This document shows positions 26,001-34,140 of a DNA stretch of 64,000 nucleotides, one piece after another. The DNA comes from Bacteroidota bacterium. Its GTDB lineage: Bacteria; Bacteroidota; Bacteroidia; Flavobacteriales_F; PHOS-HE28. Each line of letters opens with the position of its first letter. The first letter of the stretch is position 1. The stretch is taken from positions 1 to 64,000 of the forward strand of contig JACTMO010000059.1 of assembly GCA_014584605.1 (NCBI GenBank), given 5' to 3'. The notes beneath the pieces were generated by a model. The model was not told the DNA's origin, searched no databases, and saw only the letters and a list, made by a program, of their open reading frames with translations. The translations under genes and the position numbers were made by a program.

Positions 26001-26119
26001 ACGGCATGCGCGTCCCGGCGGACGGTGTGCTGCGCGTGGACCTGCGTGCTGCAGCTGCGGGCACCTACACCTTGCGCGGCGCCGATGGCGCGGGCGTGAA
26101 GCTCGTGCGCAGCTACTGA
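23057..26119 (+). CDS. Secreted BNR/sortilin-type propeller protein with PKD and T9SS domains
   Basis: A 1020-residue surface protein. A signal peptide (to about residue 21) is followed by about 700 residues of beta-propeller with at least eight Asp-box (BNR) motifs of the type STDGGTSW, as in sortilin/VPS10-like and exo-glycanase proteins. At about 760-840 lies a PKD domain (PVAGFRAVDEVV to WSWQFPGGTPSSS). A beta module with two cysteine pairs (DTGCYTFIMHDAYGDGMCCG) follows, and the last 70 residues form a degenerate T9SS type A tail. The start is ATG 23057, 6 nt after a perfect -7 box. The gene ends 7 bp inside the convergent OmpA-like gene. It is probably adhesive or glycan-binding; no catalytic residues were assigned. 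Confidence 0.88.
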   Translation: MLRNLPIPFVTLLLTAPSTFGQDWVRMYHDPAVPLYVVEQAHSDHFAGRAPERGKGRNVFAREAWFWGQRLYPEGVRPDPGAYARAWRQLQATPRAAAPKSASWQPLGPSTWDTWSYNPGNGRVHTAAVSPLDPNTIYVGTPAGGLWRTTDGGVNWSALGQDLPSLGVTGIALHPADPNTLYIATGDGYSRDTYALGVLKSTDGGTSWSPTGLNWDVHQVRTTRRLVMHPTDPDVLFCAANTGLFLTTDAGATWQRVALGNFYDVAFKPGDPSVVHATSDQYHRSTDGGATFSIVTTGLPTAGLVVRMALAVTPADPQLVYVLAGREDDSGFRGLYRSTDGGTSFTTRSTSPNIMGYSESGNDSGGQAWYDLALAADPVNAGTLYAGGVNVWKSVNGGTTWTIASHWAWPSAVGYTHADIHHLHIANGQLYCGSDGGFFRSPNGGADWFDLSAGLEVSQVYRIGVSATQADLVVGGLQDNGSMQLENGVWTHVQGGDGMEGLVSNDDPQVRFCSAQYGSIYRSFDGGQTYGSVSSSINEEGAWVTPYIQDPSVPGRLYAGYINLWRSDDLGDTWTALTNLNTQRKVRAIAVAASDPDVIYFSNDGALRRSTDGGGTWTILTGLPVQALTAIVIDPADADRVTVTCSGFREGVKVFRSTDGGNTWNDHSGNLPNVPVNTVVLTGTDDGMYVGTDLGVFYRDATLGNWQPFGQGLPAVVVMELELDGSGQWLYAATYGRGVWRTPVHTPANTPPVAGFRAVDEVVCGAAPVVFHDVALDAAPGWSWQFPGGTPSSSTDASPAVTYPASGSYQVSLTVGNGFGSDTETRWVDVQVLPEEVQVDLVFDQYATESAWSIVDQSGLVVATGGPYTGQLNTASLTATACLDTGCYTFIMHDAYGDGMCCGSGNGSYTVTGTHTGLIASGGSFGTEESTPFCVDAPVGVPHRVPPALRVLNEGGGMYTLLGALPGGRWWVADAMGRVVCDGMRVPADGVLRVDLRAAAAGTYTLRGADGAGVKLVRSY

Positions 26120-28131
26120 CCCAGGATGCGGATCTCGGTGCGGCGGTTGCGCGCCTTGTTCTCCGGCGTGTCGTTGGGCGCCACCGGCCGGGAGGCCCCA
26201 TAGCCCTTCACCGCCAGACGGTCCGATGCGATGCCATGGGCCACCAGGTGGTCCACCACGGCCTGCGCACGGGCTTGCGACAGCCGGTCGTTGTGCTCGG
26301 CGCTGCCGTCGGCGTCCGTGTGCCCGCCGACCTCCAGGCGGAGCGTGGGGTTGTCCTGGAGCAGACCGTGCAGTTGGGCAAGCTCGGCCAGCGAGCTGGG
26401 TTGCAGATCGGCCTTGTCCCGATCGAAGAACAGGTTGCGCATCACTTCGATGCCGCCTTCTTCCAAGGGTTGCAAGGCCACTTCCAGGGCGAGTTCCAGG
26501 TTCCCGTCGGCGCTCACGTCGATGTGCTGGCTGTGGAACAGGTAGCCCCTGGCCCGCACGTGGAGGGCGTAGGAACGGCCCGCCGGCACCGTGGCCATGA
26601 ACTCGCCTGTTTCGCGGTCGCTCTGGAAGCGTGCCACAAGGCTCGCATCCGCCAGGTCCATCAGATCGATGTCGGCCTCCAGGCCTTTGAGGGCGCGCAG
26701 GTCCTTCACCCAGCCCTTCACCAGCACGGCGGCCGTCGTGGCGGCCGGTGCCGGGGTGGGGGCATCCGCGGCGCTGGCGGTCTCCTGCGTGGCCGGATCG
26801 GGCAGGAAGTCCACCTGGTACACATCGTCCTCGCCCGATCCGCCCGGGCGTACGGAGCTGAAGTAGCCCGTGCTGCCGCTGGCGTTCAGCACGAAGAAGA
26901 GATCGTCGTCCGGCCCGTTCACCGGCCAACCCAAGTTTTCGGGCTTCGACCACTGCCCGCCGGACAAGGTGCTGCGGAAGATGTCGTAGCCGCCCATGCT
27001 GTTGTGCCCTTTGCTGCTGAAGTAGATGGTGCGGCCGTCGGGGTGCACGAAGATGCCGTCCTCATCGAAGCGCGAGTTGATGGTGGGACCCAGGTTCTCG
27101 GCCGGCCCCCACTCCTGTGCGGCGGCATCCCACCGGCTGCGGTAGATGTCCTGCCCACCGAGCCCTACCTCCGGCCGGTCGCTCACGAAGAAGAGCCATT
27201 GCCGGTCGAAGCTGTACCAGGCGCTGCTCTCGTGATAGCGCGTGTTCACGTTCGCACCGAGGGCGACGGGTTCGCTCCACACCTGGCCCGTGCGCCTGGT
27301 CTCGTACAGGTCGCCGGTGCCCTTCACGTCGCGGTAGATCAGCAGGGTGCGCCCGTCGTTGAACAGGCCCACCGATGCGTCGTTGATGGCCGTGTTGACC
27401 GGGGCGGGCAGCGGGGCCGGAACGCTCCAGCCCTGATCGCCGCGCGTGCTGGCATACACATCCTCGAAGTACTCGTTGGTGGCCTTGTTGACCCTGCCTC
27501 CGGTGCTGTTGGCGCGGCGTGAGGTGTAGAACAGGGTGCCGCCATCGGCGGTGAGCAGCACGCCGTAGTCGCTCTCCGGGCCGTTGATGTCCGGGCCCAT
27601 GTTGGACACGCGCACGTTGGCAGGCGCAGCGGCAAGGGCCTTGCCGGCGCGGCATTCGGCCAACTGCTTGTCCGCCATGTTGTAGGTCGGCTCGGGGTCG
27701 GGGTTGCGGGCCGTGCGCCGCTTGTGGTCCTCGAACTCGGCGATGGCCTCGTCCCATTGCGCGTTGAGCTGCAGCGCATAGCCGCACAGGAAGTGCACGC
27801 GGGGCATGGCGGGATCAAGCGCGGCGGCACGCAGGAACCATTCGGCGGCCTGGTGGCGCTGTTCGCCGTTGAGGTGGCACAGTCCGATGCGGACGTTCAG
27901 CTCGGCGTTGTCGGGGTTCACGGCGTGGGCCTGGAGGTAAAGCGGCAGGGCTTGGGCGTAGGCTGAACCGCCGGCGGCGGCCAGCTTGTCCGCCTGCTGC
28001 ATGGCGCGCAAGGCCGCGTCCAACGAAGCCTTGTCGGCGATGTGGTCGCGGTCGAAGGGGATGTTGCCCTGGGCCCGCACCAGCAGGGTGCAGAGCAGCA
28101 GGAGCAGGGTGGAGGGGGCGCGCATGCGCAT
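26113..28131 (-). CDS. OmpA-family protein with TPR and PD40 propeller
   Basis: A 672-residue envelope protein of the architecture common in Bacteroidota. It has a signal peptide, a TPR-like helical part (about 35-150), WD40-like PD40 blades (YGVLLTADGGTLFYTS, SFDRQWLFFVSDRPEVG, GIFVHPDGRTIYFSSKG; about 170-430), a CarboxypepD_reg/PEGA-like segment and a C-terminal OmpA peptidoglycan-binding domain (FFDRDKADLQPSS, VGGHTDADG, ASRPVAPNDTPENKARNRR; about 560-672). This layout recalls PorE of the T9SS, which anchors the secretion apparatus to peptidoglycan, although many paralogues share it. Its 3' end overlaps convergently with the propeller gene by 7 bp. Confidence 0.9.
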   Translation of the reverse strand: MRMRAPSTLLLLLCTLLVRAQGNIPFDRDHIADKASLDAALRAMQQADKLAAAGGSAYAQALPLYLQAHAVNPDNAELNVRIGLCHLNGEQRHQAAEWFLRAAALDPAMPRVHFLCGYALQLNAQWDEAIAEFEDHKRRTARNPDPEPTYNMADKQLAECRAGKALAAAPANVRVSNMGPDINGPESDYGVLLTADGGTLFYTSRRANSTGGRVNKATNEYFEDVYASTRGDQGWSVPAPLPAPVNTAINDASVGLFNDGRTLLIYRDVKGTGDLYETRRTGQVWSEPVALGANVNTRYHESSAWYSFDRQWLFFVSDRPEVGLGGQDIYRSRWDAAAQEWGPAENLGPTINSRFDEDGIFVHPDGRTIYFSSKGHNSMGGYDIFRSTLSGGQWSKPENLGWPVNGPDDDLFFVLNASGSTGYFSSVRPGGSGEDDVYQVDFLPDPATQETASAADAPTPAPAATTAAVLVKGWVKDLRALKGLEADIDLMDLADASLVARFQSDRETGEFMATVPAGRSYALHVRARGYLFHSQHIDVSADGNLELALEVALQPLEEGGIEVMRNLFFDRDKADLQPSSLAELAQLHGLLQDNPTLRLEVGGHTDADGSAEHNDRLSQARAQAVVDHLVAHGIASDRLAVKGYGASRPVAPNDTPENKARNRRTEIRILGQ

Positions 28132-28203
28132 GGCAGGTGGTTTTCGCCGAAGCGCTGTTCATACGCAGGGCGGCCGCGAAGGTTCCGCCCCTGGCGCCCC
28201 GCC

Positions 28204-28211
28204 TACTTTCG
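28204..28211 (+). promoter_or_regulatory. -7 box TACTTTCG
   Basis: TACTTTCG lies 33 nt upstream of ATG 28245 and downstream of the frame-open but unlikely start at 28137, supporting 28245. Confidence 0.4.
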
Positions 28212-28244
28212 CCCCGCCGCCCCCAACACGGCGCCGCAACACGC

Positions 28245-29366
28245 ATGGCCAAGCGCACCGCCCGCACCGCACGACCCTCCAAGCCCACCAGCATCCTCGG
28301 GCCCGCCTCGATGGAGTTCCTGGAGGCCTACCTCAACAACGCCAGCCCCACCGGCTTCGAGAGCAGCGGCCAGCGGCTCTGGCTCGACTACCTGAAACCC
28401 TACGTGGACGACCACTTCACCGATGCGTACGGCACGGCCGTGGGCGTGGTGAACCCCGATGCGCCGTTCAAGGTGGTGATCGAGGCCCATGCCGATGAGA
28501 TCAGCTGGTTCGTCCACTACATCACCAAGGAGGGCTTCATCTACGTGCGCCGCAACGGGGGGAGCGACCACCTGATCGCCCCCAGCAAGCGCGTCAACAT
28601 CCACACGGACAAGGGCATCGTGAAGGCCGTGTTCGGCTGGCCCGCCATCCACGTGCGCACGGGCAAGAACGACCCGGTGCCGGCGCTGGACAACATCTTC
28701 CTGGACTGCGGCTGCAGCAGCAAGGAGGAGGTGGAGAAGCTGGGTGTGCACGTGGGCTGCGTGATCACCTACGAGGACGAGTTCATGGTGCTGAACGACC
28801 GCCATTTCGTGGGGCGTGCGCTGGACAATCGCATCGGCGGTTTCATGATCGCCGAGGTGGCGCGCCTGCTGCATGCCGAGCGCAAGCGCCTGCCCTACGG
28901 CCTGTACATCACCAACAGCGTGCAGGAGGAGGTGGGCCTGCGCGGCGCCGAGATGATCGTGGAGCGCATCCGCCCCCATGTCGCCATCGTGACCGATGTG
29001 ACGCACGATACGCAGACCCCGATGATGAACAAGGTGCAGAACGGCGACATCGCCTGCGGGCTCGGGCCCGTGCTGAGCCATGCGCCCGCCGTCCACAACA
29101 ACCTGCTGAAGCTGATCGCGGACACCGCCGTGCGCAACCGCATCCCCTTCCAGCGGCTGGCCGCCAGCCGCGCCACGGGCACGGACACCGATGCCTTCGC
29201 CTACGGCGCCGCCGGTGTGCCCAGCGCTCTGATCAGCCTGCCCCTGCGCTACATGCACACCACGGTGGAGAGCGTTCACCGCAAGGATGTGGAGCATGTG
29301 ATCCGGCTGATCCACGCCAGCCTGAGGGCCCTCCGCAAAGACCACGACCTGCGCTACATCCGTTGA
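28245..29366 (+). CDS. M42-family metallo-aminopeptidase
   Basis: A 373-residue cytosolic M42 aminopeptidase (glutamyl/deblocking aminopeptidase, tetrahedral TET type). Expected metal ligands and catalytic residues are visible: His in EAHADEI, bridging Asp in VGRALDNRIGG, catalytic Glu pair in NSVQEEVGLRGA, Asp in IVTDVTHDT and the C-terminal His in RYMHTTVESVH. It finishes hydrolysis of imported peptides to amino acids. The long upstream frame from 28137 was rejected since it has no conserved character and a -7 box lies within it. Confidence 0.93.
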   Translation: MAKRTARTARPSKPTSILGPASMEFLEAYLNNASPTGFESSGQRLWLDYLKPYVDDHFTDAYGTAVGVVNPDAPFKVVIEAHADEISWFVHYITKEGFIYVRRNGGSDHLIAPSKRVNIHTDKGIVKAVFGWPAIHVRTGKNDPVPALDNIFLDCGCSSKEEVEKLGVHVGCVITYEDEFMVLNDRHFVGRALDNRIGGFMIAEVARLLHAERKRLPYGLYITNSVQEEVGLRGAEMIVERIRPHVAIVTDVTHDTQTPMMNKVQNGDIACGLGPVLSHAPAVHNNLLKLIADTAVRNRIPFQRLAASRATGTDTDAFAYGAAGVPSALISLPLRYMHTTVESVHRKDVEHVIRLIHASLRALRKDHDLRYIR

Positions 29367-29379
29367 TCCGTCCGTGCCG

Positions 29380-30024
29380 ATGAGGCCCACGCTGGACGAC
29401 AACACGCGTTCCGCGCTGCACTTCATCGTGCTGGGCCTCGGACTGACCGGCGGCCTGCGTCTGGCCTATGGCCTGGCCGAGCGGTGGCTGCTGGCGGACC
29501 ATCCGGATGCGGAGGTGCTGCTGCCCTGGCGCGCGGGCTACCTGCTGGCCGATGCACACGCCGTGGTGGATGATGCGCCCGCCCTGCCGATGCGCCTTGC
29601 CGCAGCGGTCGGCTACGCCCTGCTGGCCGGTGTGCTGGCCGCCGTGCTCGCGTGGGCGTTGCGGGCACGCGCCTGGGTGGCGGTCGGCCGTGCCGTGGGC
29701 GCCGTGACGCTGCTGCTCGCCCTGGCCTCGGCCCTCTTCCTGCCGGTGCGGAGCGCCACACCGGACCCCGTGGCAGGTGCCTGGCGCATCTGCGCGCGCA
29801 ACGCGTTGCCCGGCGGCGTGGCGCTGCCCGGCACGGCCCGTTGCACCACCCGGCCTGGGGCCCTCCTGGGCATGCACCGGCTCGCGGACGGGCTGCAGCT
29901 CACCCTGGATGGACGGCCGCTGGCCACGGCAGCGCGCTCCGGACCGGCGCCGGCGGACAGTGTGCGGGCACGGCGGGCGGTGGAGGTGCTGCACGACCAC
30001 CTCCCGGCCCGCACGGCGCCGTGA
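29380..30024 (+). CDS. Small membrane protein of unknown function
   Basis: A 214-residue protein with three hydrophobic helices (about residues 12-33, 64-88 and 95-117), then about 95 residues predicted outside the cytoplasm (PDPVAGAWRICARNALPGG onward). It contains cysteines in ICARN and ARCTT that could form a disulphide. No family was recognised. It begins 13 nt after the M42 gene (ATG 29380, or GTG 29374) and probably shares its transcript. Codon use is like its neighbours. Confidence 0.65.
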   Translation: MRPTLDDNTRSALHFIVLGLGLTGGLRLAYGLAERWLLADHPDAEVLLPWRAGYLLADAHAVVDDAPALPMRLAAAVGYALLAGVLAAVLAWALRARAWVAVGRAVGAVTLLLALASALFLPVRSATPDPVAGAWRICARNALPGGVALPGTARCTTRPGALLGMHRLADGLQLTLDGRPLATAARSGPAPADSVRARRAVEVLHDHLPARTAP

Positions 30025-30035
30025 ACGCCACGACC

Positions 30036-30042
30036 TATTTTG
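30036..30042 (+). promoter_or_regulatory. -7-like element TATTTTG
   Basis: TATTTTG, one base shorter than TAnnTTTG, ends 5 nt before ATG 30048. It is a plausible but imperfect promoter box. Confidence 0.3.
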
Positions 30043-30047
30043 CACAC

Positions 30048-30482
30048 ATGCGCATCACCCGCATACCGGCCCGGTCCACCTGGCCCCTGCGCCAGCTGGT
30101 GTTGCGGCCCGGCATGCCGGCGGAGAGCTGCCGCTTCCCGCACGACGAACACCCGACGGCCGTGCACCTGGGCGCTTGGGACGATGCGGTGCTGGTGGGG
30201 ATCGCCTCGCTCCATGGCGAGGCCTGTGCATGGCTGCCCGCCCGCCATCCCTACCGGTTGCGCGGCATGGCCGTACACCCCGGTCGGCAAGGGAGCGGGG
30301 TGGGCCGCGCGTTGCTGCAGGAGGCCCTCGAGGTGGCGCGCGCCGCCGACGGCGACCTGTTGTGGTGCAACGCCCGCACCGGGGCGGGCGGATTCTACCG
30401 CCGTTCCGGGTTCGCGGTGGAAGGCGAGGTCTTCGAGCTTCCCGGCATCGGTCCGCACCTGCTGATGTACCGTCGGCCATGA
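30048..30482 (+). CDS. GNAT-family N-acetyltransferase
   Basis: A 144-residue acetyltransferase with the GNAT fold. The acetyl-CoA pyrophosphate-binding motif is LRGMAVHPGRQGSGVGRALL (Q/RxxGxG/A), followed by the beta-5 to alpha-4 part LWCNARTGAGGFYRRSGF, where the Tyr is the usual general-acid position. The text resembles the ElaA-like group. The substrate is unknown. The stop overlaps the start of the glycosyltransferase-like membrane gene (ATGA), so they are coupled. Confidence 0.88.
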   Translation: MRITRIPARSTWPLRQLVLRPGMPAESCRFPHDEHPTAVHLGAWDDAVLVGIASLHGEACAWLPARHPYRLRGMAVHPGRQGSGVGRALLQEALEVARAADGDLLWCNARTGAGGFYRRSGFAVEGEVFELPGIGPHLLMYRRP

Positions 30483-31900
30483 AGCGCACACCCACCGACG
30501 CCCTGGTCCTGGTCGCCCTGGTGACGCTGGCCCTGGTGGTGCGCAGCCTGTTCATGGGGCTGGCCAGCCTCACACACGATGAGCCCTTCACCGTGTACTG
30601 GGCGCACCGCCCGCTGGCCGAGCTCTTCGCACAGCTGCGCCACGAGAACAATCCGCCGCTGCATTTCCTGCTGGTGAAGGCCCTGCTGCCCCTGGCCGGC
30701 ACCGATGCCGCCTGGCTGCGGATGCCGAGCGTGGTGGCCTCGGGCCTCACCGTCTGGCCCCTCTTCCTGATCGGTCGTGCGCTCCGTGGAAGGCTCACGG
30801 GTTTCGCCGCCGCGCTGCTCTTCATCTGCAGCAGTTACCAGCAGGGCTTCGCCCACGAGGTGCGCGCCTATCCGCTCTTCCAATTGCTGGCCGTGGCCGG
30901 GGTGTGGCAGCTGGTGCGACAGGCCCTGGAGGCACCCGGGCACCCGCGCGGCCCGGTGCTGTGGCTCGCCCTGCTGAACACGGCCATGGTGTACACCCAT
31001 TTCTTCGGCTGGTTGATGCTCGGGGTGCAGGCCCTGCTCGTCCTGCTGGTGCCGGCCCTGCGCCCCGCCCGCCGCGGCGTGGCCCTCGCTGCGATGGTGG
31101 CCGCGGTGGCCTACCTCCCGTACGCGGCTGTGCTGTTCGAGCGCTTGGGCCGTTCGGTGGCGCAGGGCACCTGGCTCACCGTGCCGCCGGTGGAGGAGCT
31201 GTACAACATGCTCTGGCGCTGGAGCAACGCACCGGTGGCGGTGCTGTTCTTCCTGGCGGCCCTCGCCCTGGCCTCCTTGCGCCGGGCCGGTCGTGGTGCC
31301 CTCTGGGCGGTGGGCCTGCTGTGGGGGCTGCTGCCCCTGCTGGGCCTGTGGGTGATGAGCCAGCGCGTGCCCGTGTTCCTGGACCGCTACCTGCTGTTCG
31401 CGGCCCCGGGCTGGTGCCTGCTGACGGCGCACGCCCTGCTGCACGCGCTCCCCTGGCGCCAGGCGGGATGGGCCCTGGCAGGCCTGGGCGTGGGCGCCAT
31501 GGCCCTCACCTTCGAGCCCGGTCGCGGCCCGCAAGGGCAGCCCGAACGCGTGGTGGCCGTGGCGCAGGCCATGGGCAAGGGGCGTGTGCCCGTGCTGCTC
31601 CTCCCGGCCTGGTATGCGCAGACCTACGCCTGGCAGGTGGACCCCGCCCTCTTTGCCCACACCGGTCCCTGGGCCGAAGCCCTGGCCGCACGCCACATCC
31701 ATCCGGTGGACGACCCGGCCCGGCCCCCGGCGGTGGCCGTCACGGCCGACACCCTGGTGCTGGTGGACGCCGGCGCCCTGCTGGTCGACCCGGACCGGCG
31801 CCTGGAGCATGCACTGCAGCGCAGGCTTGGTGAGCCCGACGTGGTGGAGGCCGACCGCGGCGTACGGGTGTTGCGCTTCCGCCGTTCATCCGCCCGCTGA
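30479..31900 (+). CDS. GT39-like polytopic glycosyltransferase
   Basis: A 473-residue membrane protein of the GT-C / PMT_2 (dolichyl-phosphate mannosyltransferase-like) type, with about 9-11 helices and a C-terminal soluble part. The catalytic acidic pair in the first periplasmic loop is visible as THDEPFTVYWAH, and the next loop has NNPPLHFLL, the usual position of the family second motif; HEVRAYPL follows. Such proteins use polyprenyl-phosphate sugars to glycosylate lipids or proteins outside the membrane. ATG 30479 overlaps the GNAT stop. Confidence 0.85.
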   Translation: MKRTPTDALVLVALVTLALVVRSLFMGLASLTHDEPFTVYWAHRPLAELFAQLRHENNPPLHFLLVKALLPLAGTDAAWLRMPSVVASGLTVWPLFLIGRALRGRLTGFAAALLFICSSYQQGFAHEVRAYPLFQLLAVAGVWQLVRQALEAPGHPRGPVLWLALLNTAMVYTHFFGWLMLGVQALLVLLVPALRPARRGVALAAMVAAVAYLPYAAVLFERLGRSVAQGTWLTVPPVEELYNMLWRWSNAPVAVLFFLAALALASLRRAGRGALWAVGLLWGLLPLLGLWVMSQRVPVFLDRYLLFAAPGWCLLTAHALLHALPWRQAGWALAGLGVGAMALTFEPGRGPQGQPERVVAVAQAMGKGRVPVLLLPAWYAQTYAWQVDPALFAHTGPWAEALAARHIHPVDDPARPPAVAVTADTLVLVDAGALLVDPDRRLEHALQRRLGEPDVVEADRGVRVLRFRRSSAR

Positions 31901-31929
31901 ACGTTCCATCCCGGCGGACAACGTTCCAT

Positions 31930-31950
31930 GGATCCCGAGGCCCGGGATCC
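31930..31950. terminator. Perfect 8-bp hairpin in the 3' flank
   Basis: GGATCCCG (31930-31937) pairs fully with CGGGATCC (31943-31950) over a 5-nt loop, 30 nt after the GT39-like stop. No T-run follows, so it may be a terminator or simply an mRNA structure. A 10-bp direct repeat AACGTTCCAT sits just upstream. Confidence 0.35.
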
Positions 31951-31961
31951 AAAGGGCCTGA

Positions 31962-31969
31962 GACCTTTG
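31962..31969 (+). promoter_or_regulatory. -7-like box GACCTTTG
   Basis: GACCTTTG, one base off TAnnTTTG, lies 23 nt before ATG 31993. Confidence 0.4.
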
Positions 31970-31992
31970 TCCTTCACCAAAACCCCCTCACC

Positions 31993-33936
31993 ATGCGCCA
32001 CCACCTTCCCGCCGGGCTCTGTGCCGGCCTGCTGCTGGCCTCCTGCGGCGGCGGCGAGCAACCCGCCACCAGGACCGCCACCAAGGCCCCGCCGCCCGTG
32101 ATCGACATGAAGCTCTTCTTCAAGAACCCCGAGAAGGCGGGCTTCCAGATCAGTCCCGACGGCAATTTTTTCAGCTACCGCGCGCCGTGGAAGAACCGCA
32201 TGAACCTCTTTGTGCAGCGCGTGGGCGACAGCACCGCCCTCCAGGTGACGCATGACACCGTGCGTGACATCGGCGGCTACTTCTGGAAGGGCGACCGCCT
32301 GGTGTACAGCCGCGACATCAACGGGGACGAGAACTACATCGTCTTCAGCGCCAGCATCGACGGCAAGGACATCAAGGCCCTCACCCCCGAGAAGGGCGTG
32401 CGCGCCGGCACCCTGGACCGCCTGCACAACATACCCGGCATGGAGACCAAGGTGATGCTCCAGATGAACCAGCGCAATCCGCAGGTGTTCGATCCCTACC
32501 TGTGCGACATCGCCACCGGTGAGATCAAGCCCCTGTACGACAACAGCAAGGACAACTTCGAGGGCTGGATCACCGACCACAACGGCGTGATCCGCATGGC
32601 CACCAAGACCGACGGCACCGACCAGGTGGTGTACTACCGCGCCAGCGAGAAGGAGCCCTTCACCGAGTACATGCGGACCGGCTTCAAGGACAGCTGGAGC
32701 CCGCTCTTCTTCACCTTCGACAACGCCAACCTGTACGTGAGCCACAACCTGAACGGCCGCGACAAGACCGCCGTGGTGGAGTGGGACCTGGCCGCCAAGA
32801 AGGAGACGCGCCTGATCCATGAGGAGCAGGACTACGACGTGTACGGCCTGGAGTACAGCGACAAGCGCAAGGTGCTCACCATGGCGACCTGGACCGGCTG
32901 GAAGCAGGAGCGCCGCATCCTGGACCCGGAGACCAAGGCCCTGTATGACAAGCTGGCCCCCAAGTTCGAGGGGTACGACCACTGGATCTACGGGGAGAGC
33001 GACGATGAGACCAAGTTCATGGTGTGGGTCGGCAACGACCGCCAGCCGGGCCGCTACTACTTCTATGATGCCAACATCGACAAGCTGGAGCTGATGGCCG
33101 AGTCGCGCCCCTGGATCGACGAGGAGCAGCTGGCCGAGATGAAGCCCATCAGCTACACCTCGCGCGACGGGCTCACCATCCACGGCTACCTCACCCTGCC
33201 GGTGGGGCGCGAGGCCAAGGGCCTGCCCGTGGTGATCAACCCGCACGGCGGTCCCTGGGCCCGGGATGAGTGGGGCTTCAACCCCGAGGTGCAGCTCCTG
33301 GCCAACCGTGGCTACGCCGTGCTGCAGATGAACTTCCGCGGGAGCACGGGCTATGGCCGGGCGTTCTGGGAGAAGAGCTTCAAACAATGGGGCAAGACCA
33401 TGCAGGACGACATCACCGACGGTGTGGAGTGGCTCAAGGACCAGGGCATCGCCGACAGCAGCCGGATCGCCATCTACGGCGGCAGCTACGGGGGCTATGC
33501 CACGCTGGCCGGCATCACCTTCACCCCGGACCTGTATGCCTGCGCCGTGGACTACGTGGGCGTGAGCAACATGTTCACTTTCATGAACACCGTGCCCCCC
33601 TATTGGGAGCCCTTCAAGAAGATGATGTACGAGATGGTGGGCGATCCCAAGGCCGACAGCCTGTTGCTTCGTGAGGCTTCGCCCGTGTTCTTCGTGGACC
33701 GGATCAAGTGCCCCCTGTTCATCGCCCAGGGCGCCACCGACCCCCGGGTGAACAAGGCCGAGAGCGATCAGGTGGTGGAGGCGCTGAAGGCGCGCGGTGT
33801 GGAGGTGGAATACCTGGTGAAGGAGAACGAGGGCCACGGCTTCCACAACGAGGAGAACCGGTTCGAGTTCTATGGGGCCATGGAGAAGTTCCTGGAGCAG
33901 CACATCGGCACCAAGCCTGCGCCCGTGAAGGGTTAG
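31993..33936 (+). CDS. Lipoprotein S9 family prolyl oligopeptidase-like peptidase
   Basis: A 647-residue peptidase predicted to be lipid-anchored: the lipobox LLAS-Cys (Cys18) is followed by GGGEQ. Residues about 30-370 form a beta-propeller; the C-terminal alpha/beta-hydrolase has oxyanion text NPHGGPWARDEWGFN, nucleophile YGGSYGGYATLAG, the acid in QGATDPRVNKAES and catalytic His in NEGHGFHNEEN. It belongs with acylaminoacyl-peptidase-type S9 enzymes. It likely cleaves peptides at the cell surface or in the periplasm, feeding uptake by POT transporters. It has its own -7-like box and is followed by a strong terminator, so it is monocistronic. Confidence 0.94.
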   Translation: MRHHLPAGLCAGLLLASCGGGEQPATRTATKAPPPVIDMKLFFKNPEKAGFQISPDGNFFSYRAPWKNRMNLFVQRVGDSTALQVTHDTVRDIGGYFWKGDRLVYSRDINGDENYIVFSASIDGKDIKALTPEKGVRAGTLDRLHNIPGMETKVMLQMNQRNPQVFDPYLCDIATGEIKPLYDNSKDNFEGWITDHNGVIRMATKTDGTDQVVYYRASEKEPFTEYMRTGFKDSWSPLFFTFDNANLYVSHNLNGRDKTAVVEWDLAAKKETRLIHEEQDYDVYGLEYSDKRKVLTMATWTGWKQERRILDPETKALYDKLAPKFEGYDHWIYGESDDETKFMVWVGNDRQPGRYYFYDANIDKLELMAESRPWIDEEQLAEMKPISYTSRDGLTIHGYLTLPVGREAKGLPVVINPHGGPWARDEWGFNPEVQLLANRGYAVLQMNFRGSTGYGRAFWEKSFKQWGKTMQDDITDGVEWLKDQGIADSSRIAIYGGSYGGYATLAGITFTPDLYACAVDYVGVSNMFTFMNTVPPYWEPFKKMMYEMVGDPKADSLLLREASPVFFVDRIKCPLFIAQGATDPRVNKAESDQVVEALKARGVEVEYLVKENEGHGFHNEENRFEFYGAMEKFLEQHIGTKPAPVKG

Positions 33937-33951
33937 GACCTGTGGCCGGAG

Positions 33952-34002
33952 GGCGCCGCCCCGGCCTCCCCACCGCGCGGGAGTCCGGGGCGGCGCCATT
34001 TT
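33952..34002 (+). terminator. Strong Rho-independent terminator
   Basis: GGCGCCGCCCCGG (33952-33964) pairs perfectly with CCGGGGCGGCGCC (33985-33997), followed by ATTTTT. It lies 15 nt after the S9 peptidase stop. It is the clearest intrinsic terminator in the window. Confidence 0.85.
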
Positions 34003-34116
34003 TCCCGGACCGGACGACGACGGGCGGGGATCGTGCGTCCTTGTCCTTGGAGAGGTGTGCCGGCCCCCGACGACATCCCGGACCGGGATGCCTGTGTGGG
34101 TCTGTCCCCTTCCCCC

Positions 34117-34124
34117 TAAATTGG
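34117..34124 (+). promoter_or_regulatory. -7-like box TAAATTGG
   Basis: TAAATTGG lies 16 nt before ATG 34141 after the terminator of the previous gene. Similarity to TAnnTTTG is partial. Confidence 0.35.
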
Positions 34125-34140
34125 CCGCCAGCGCCCCCCC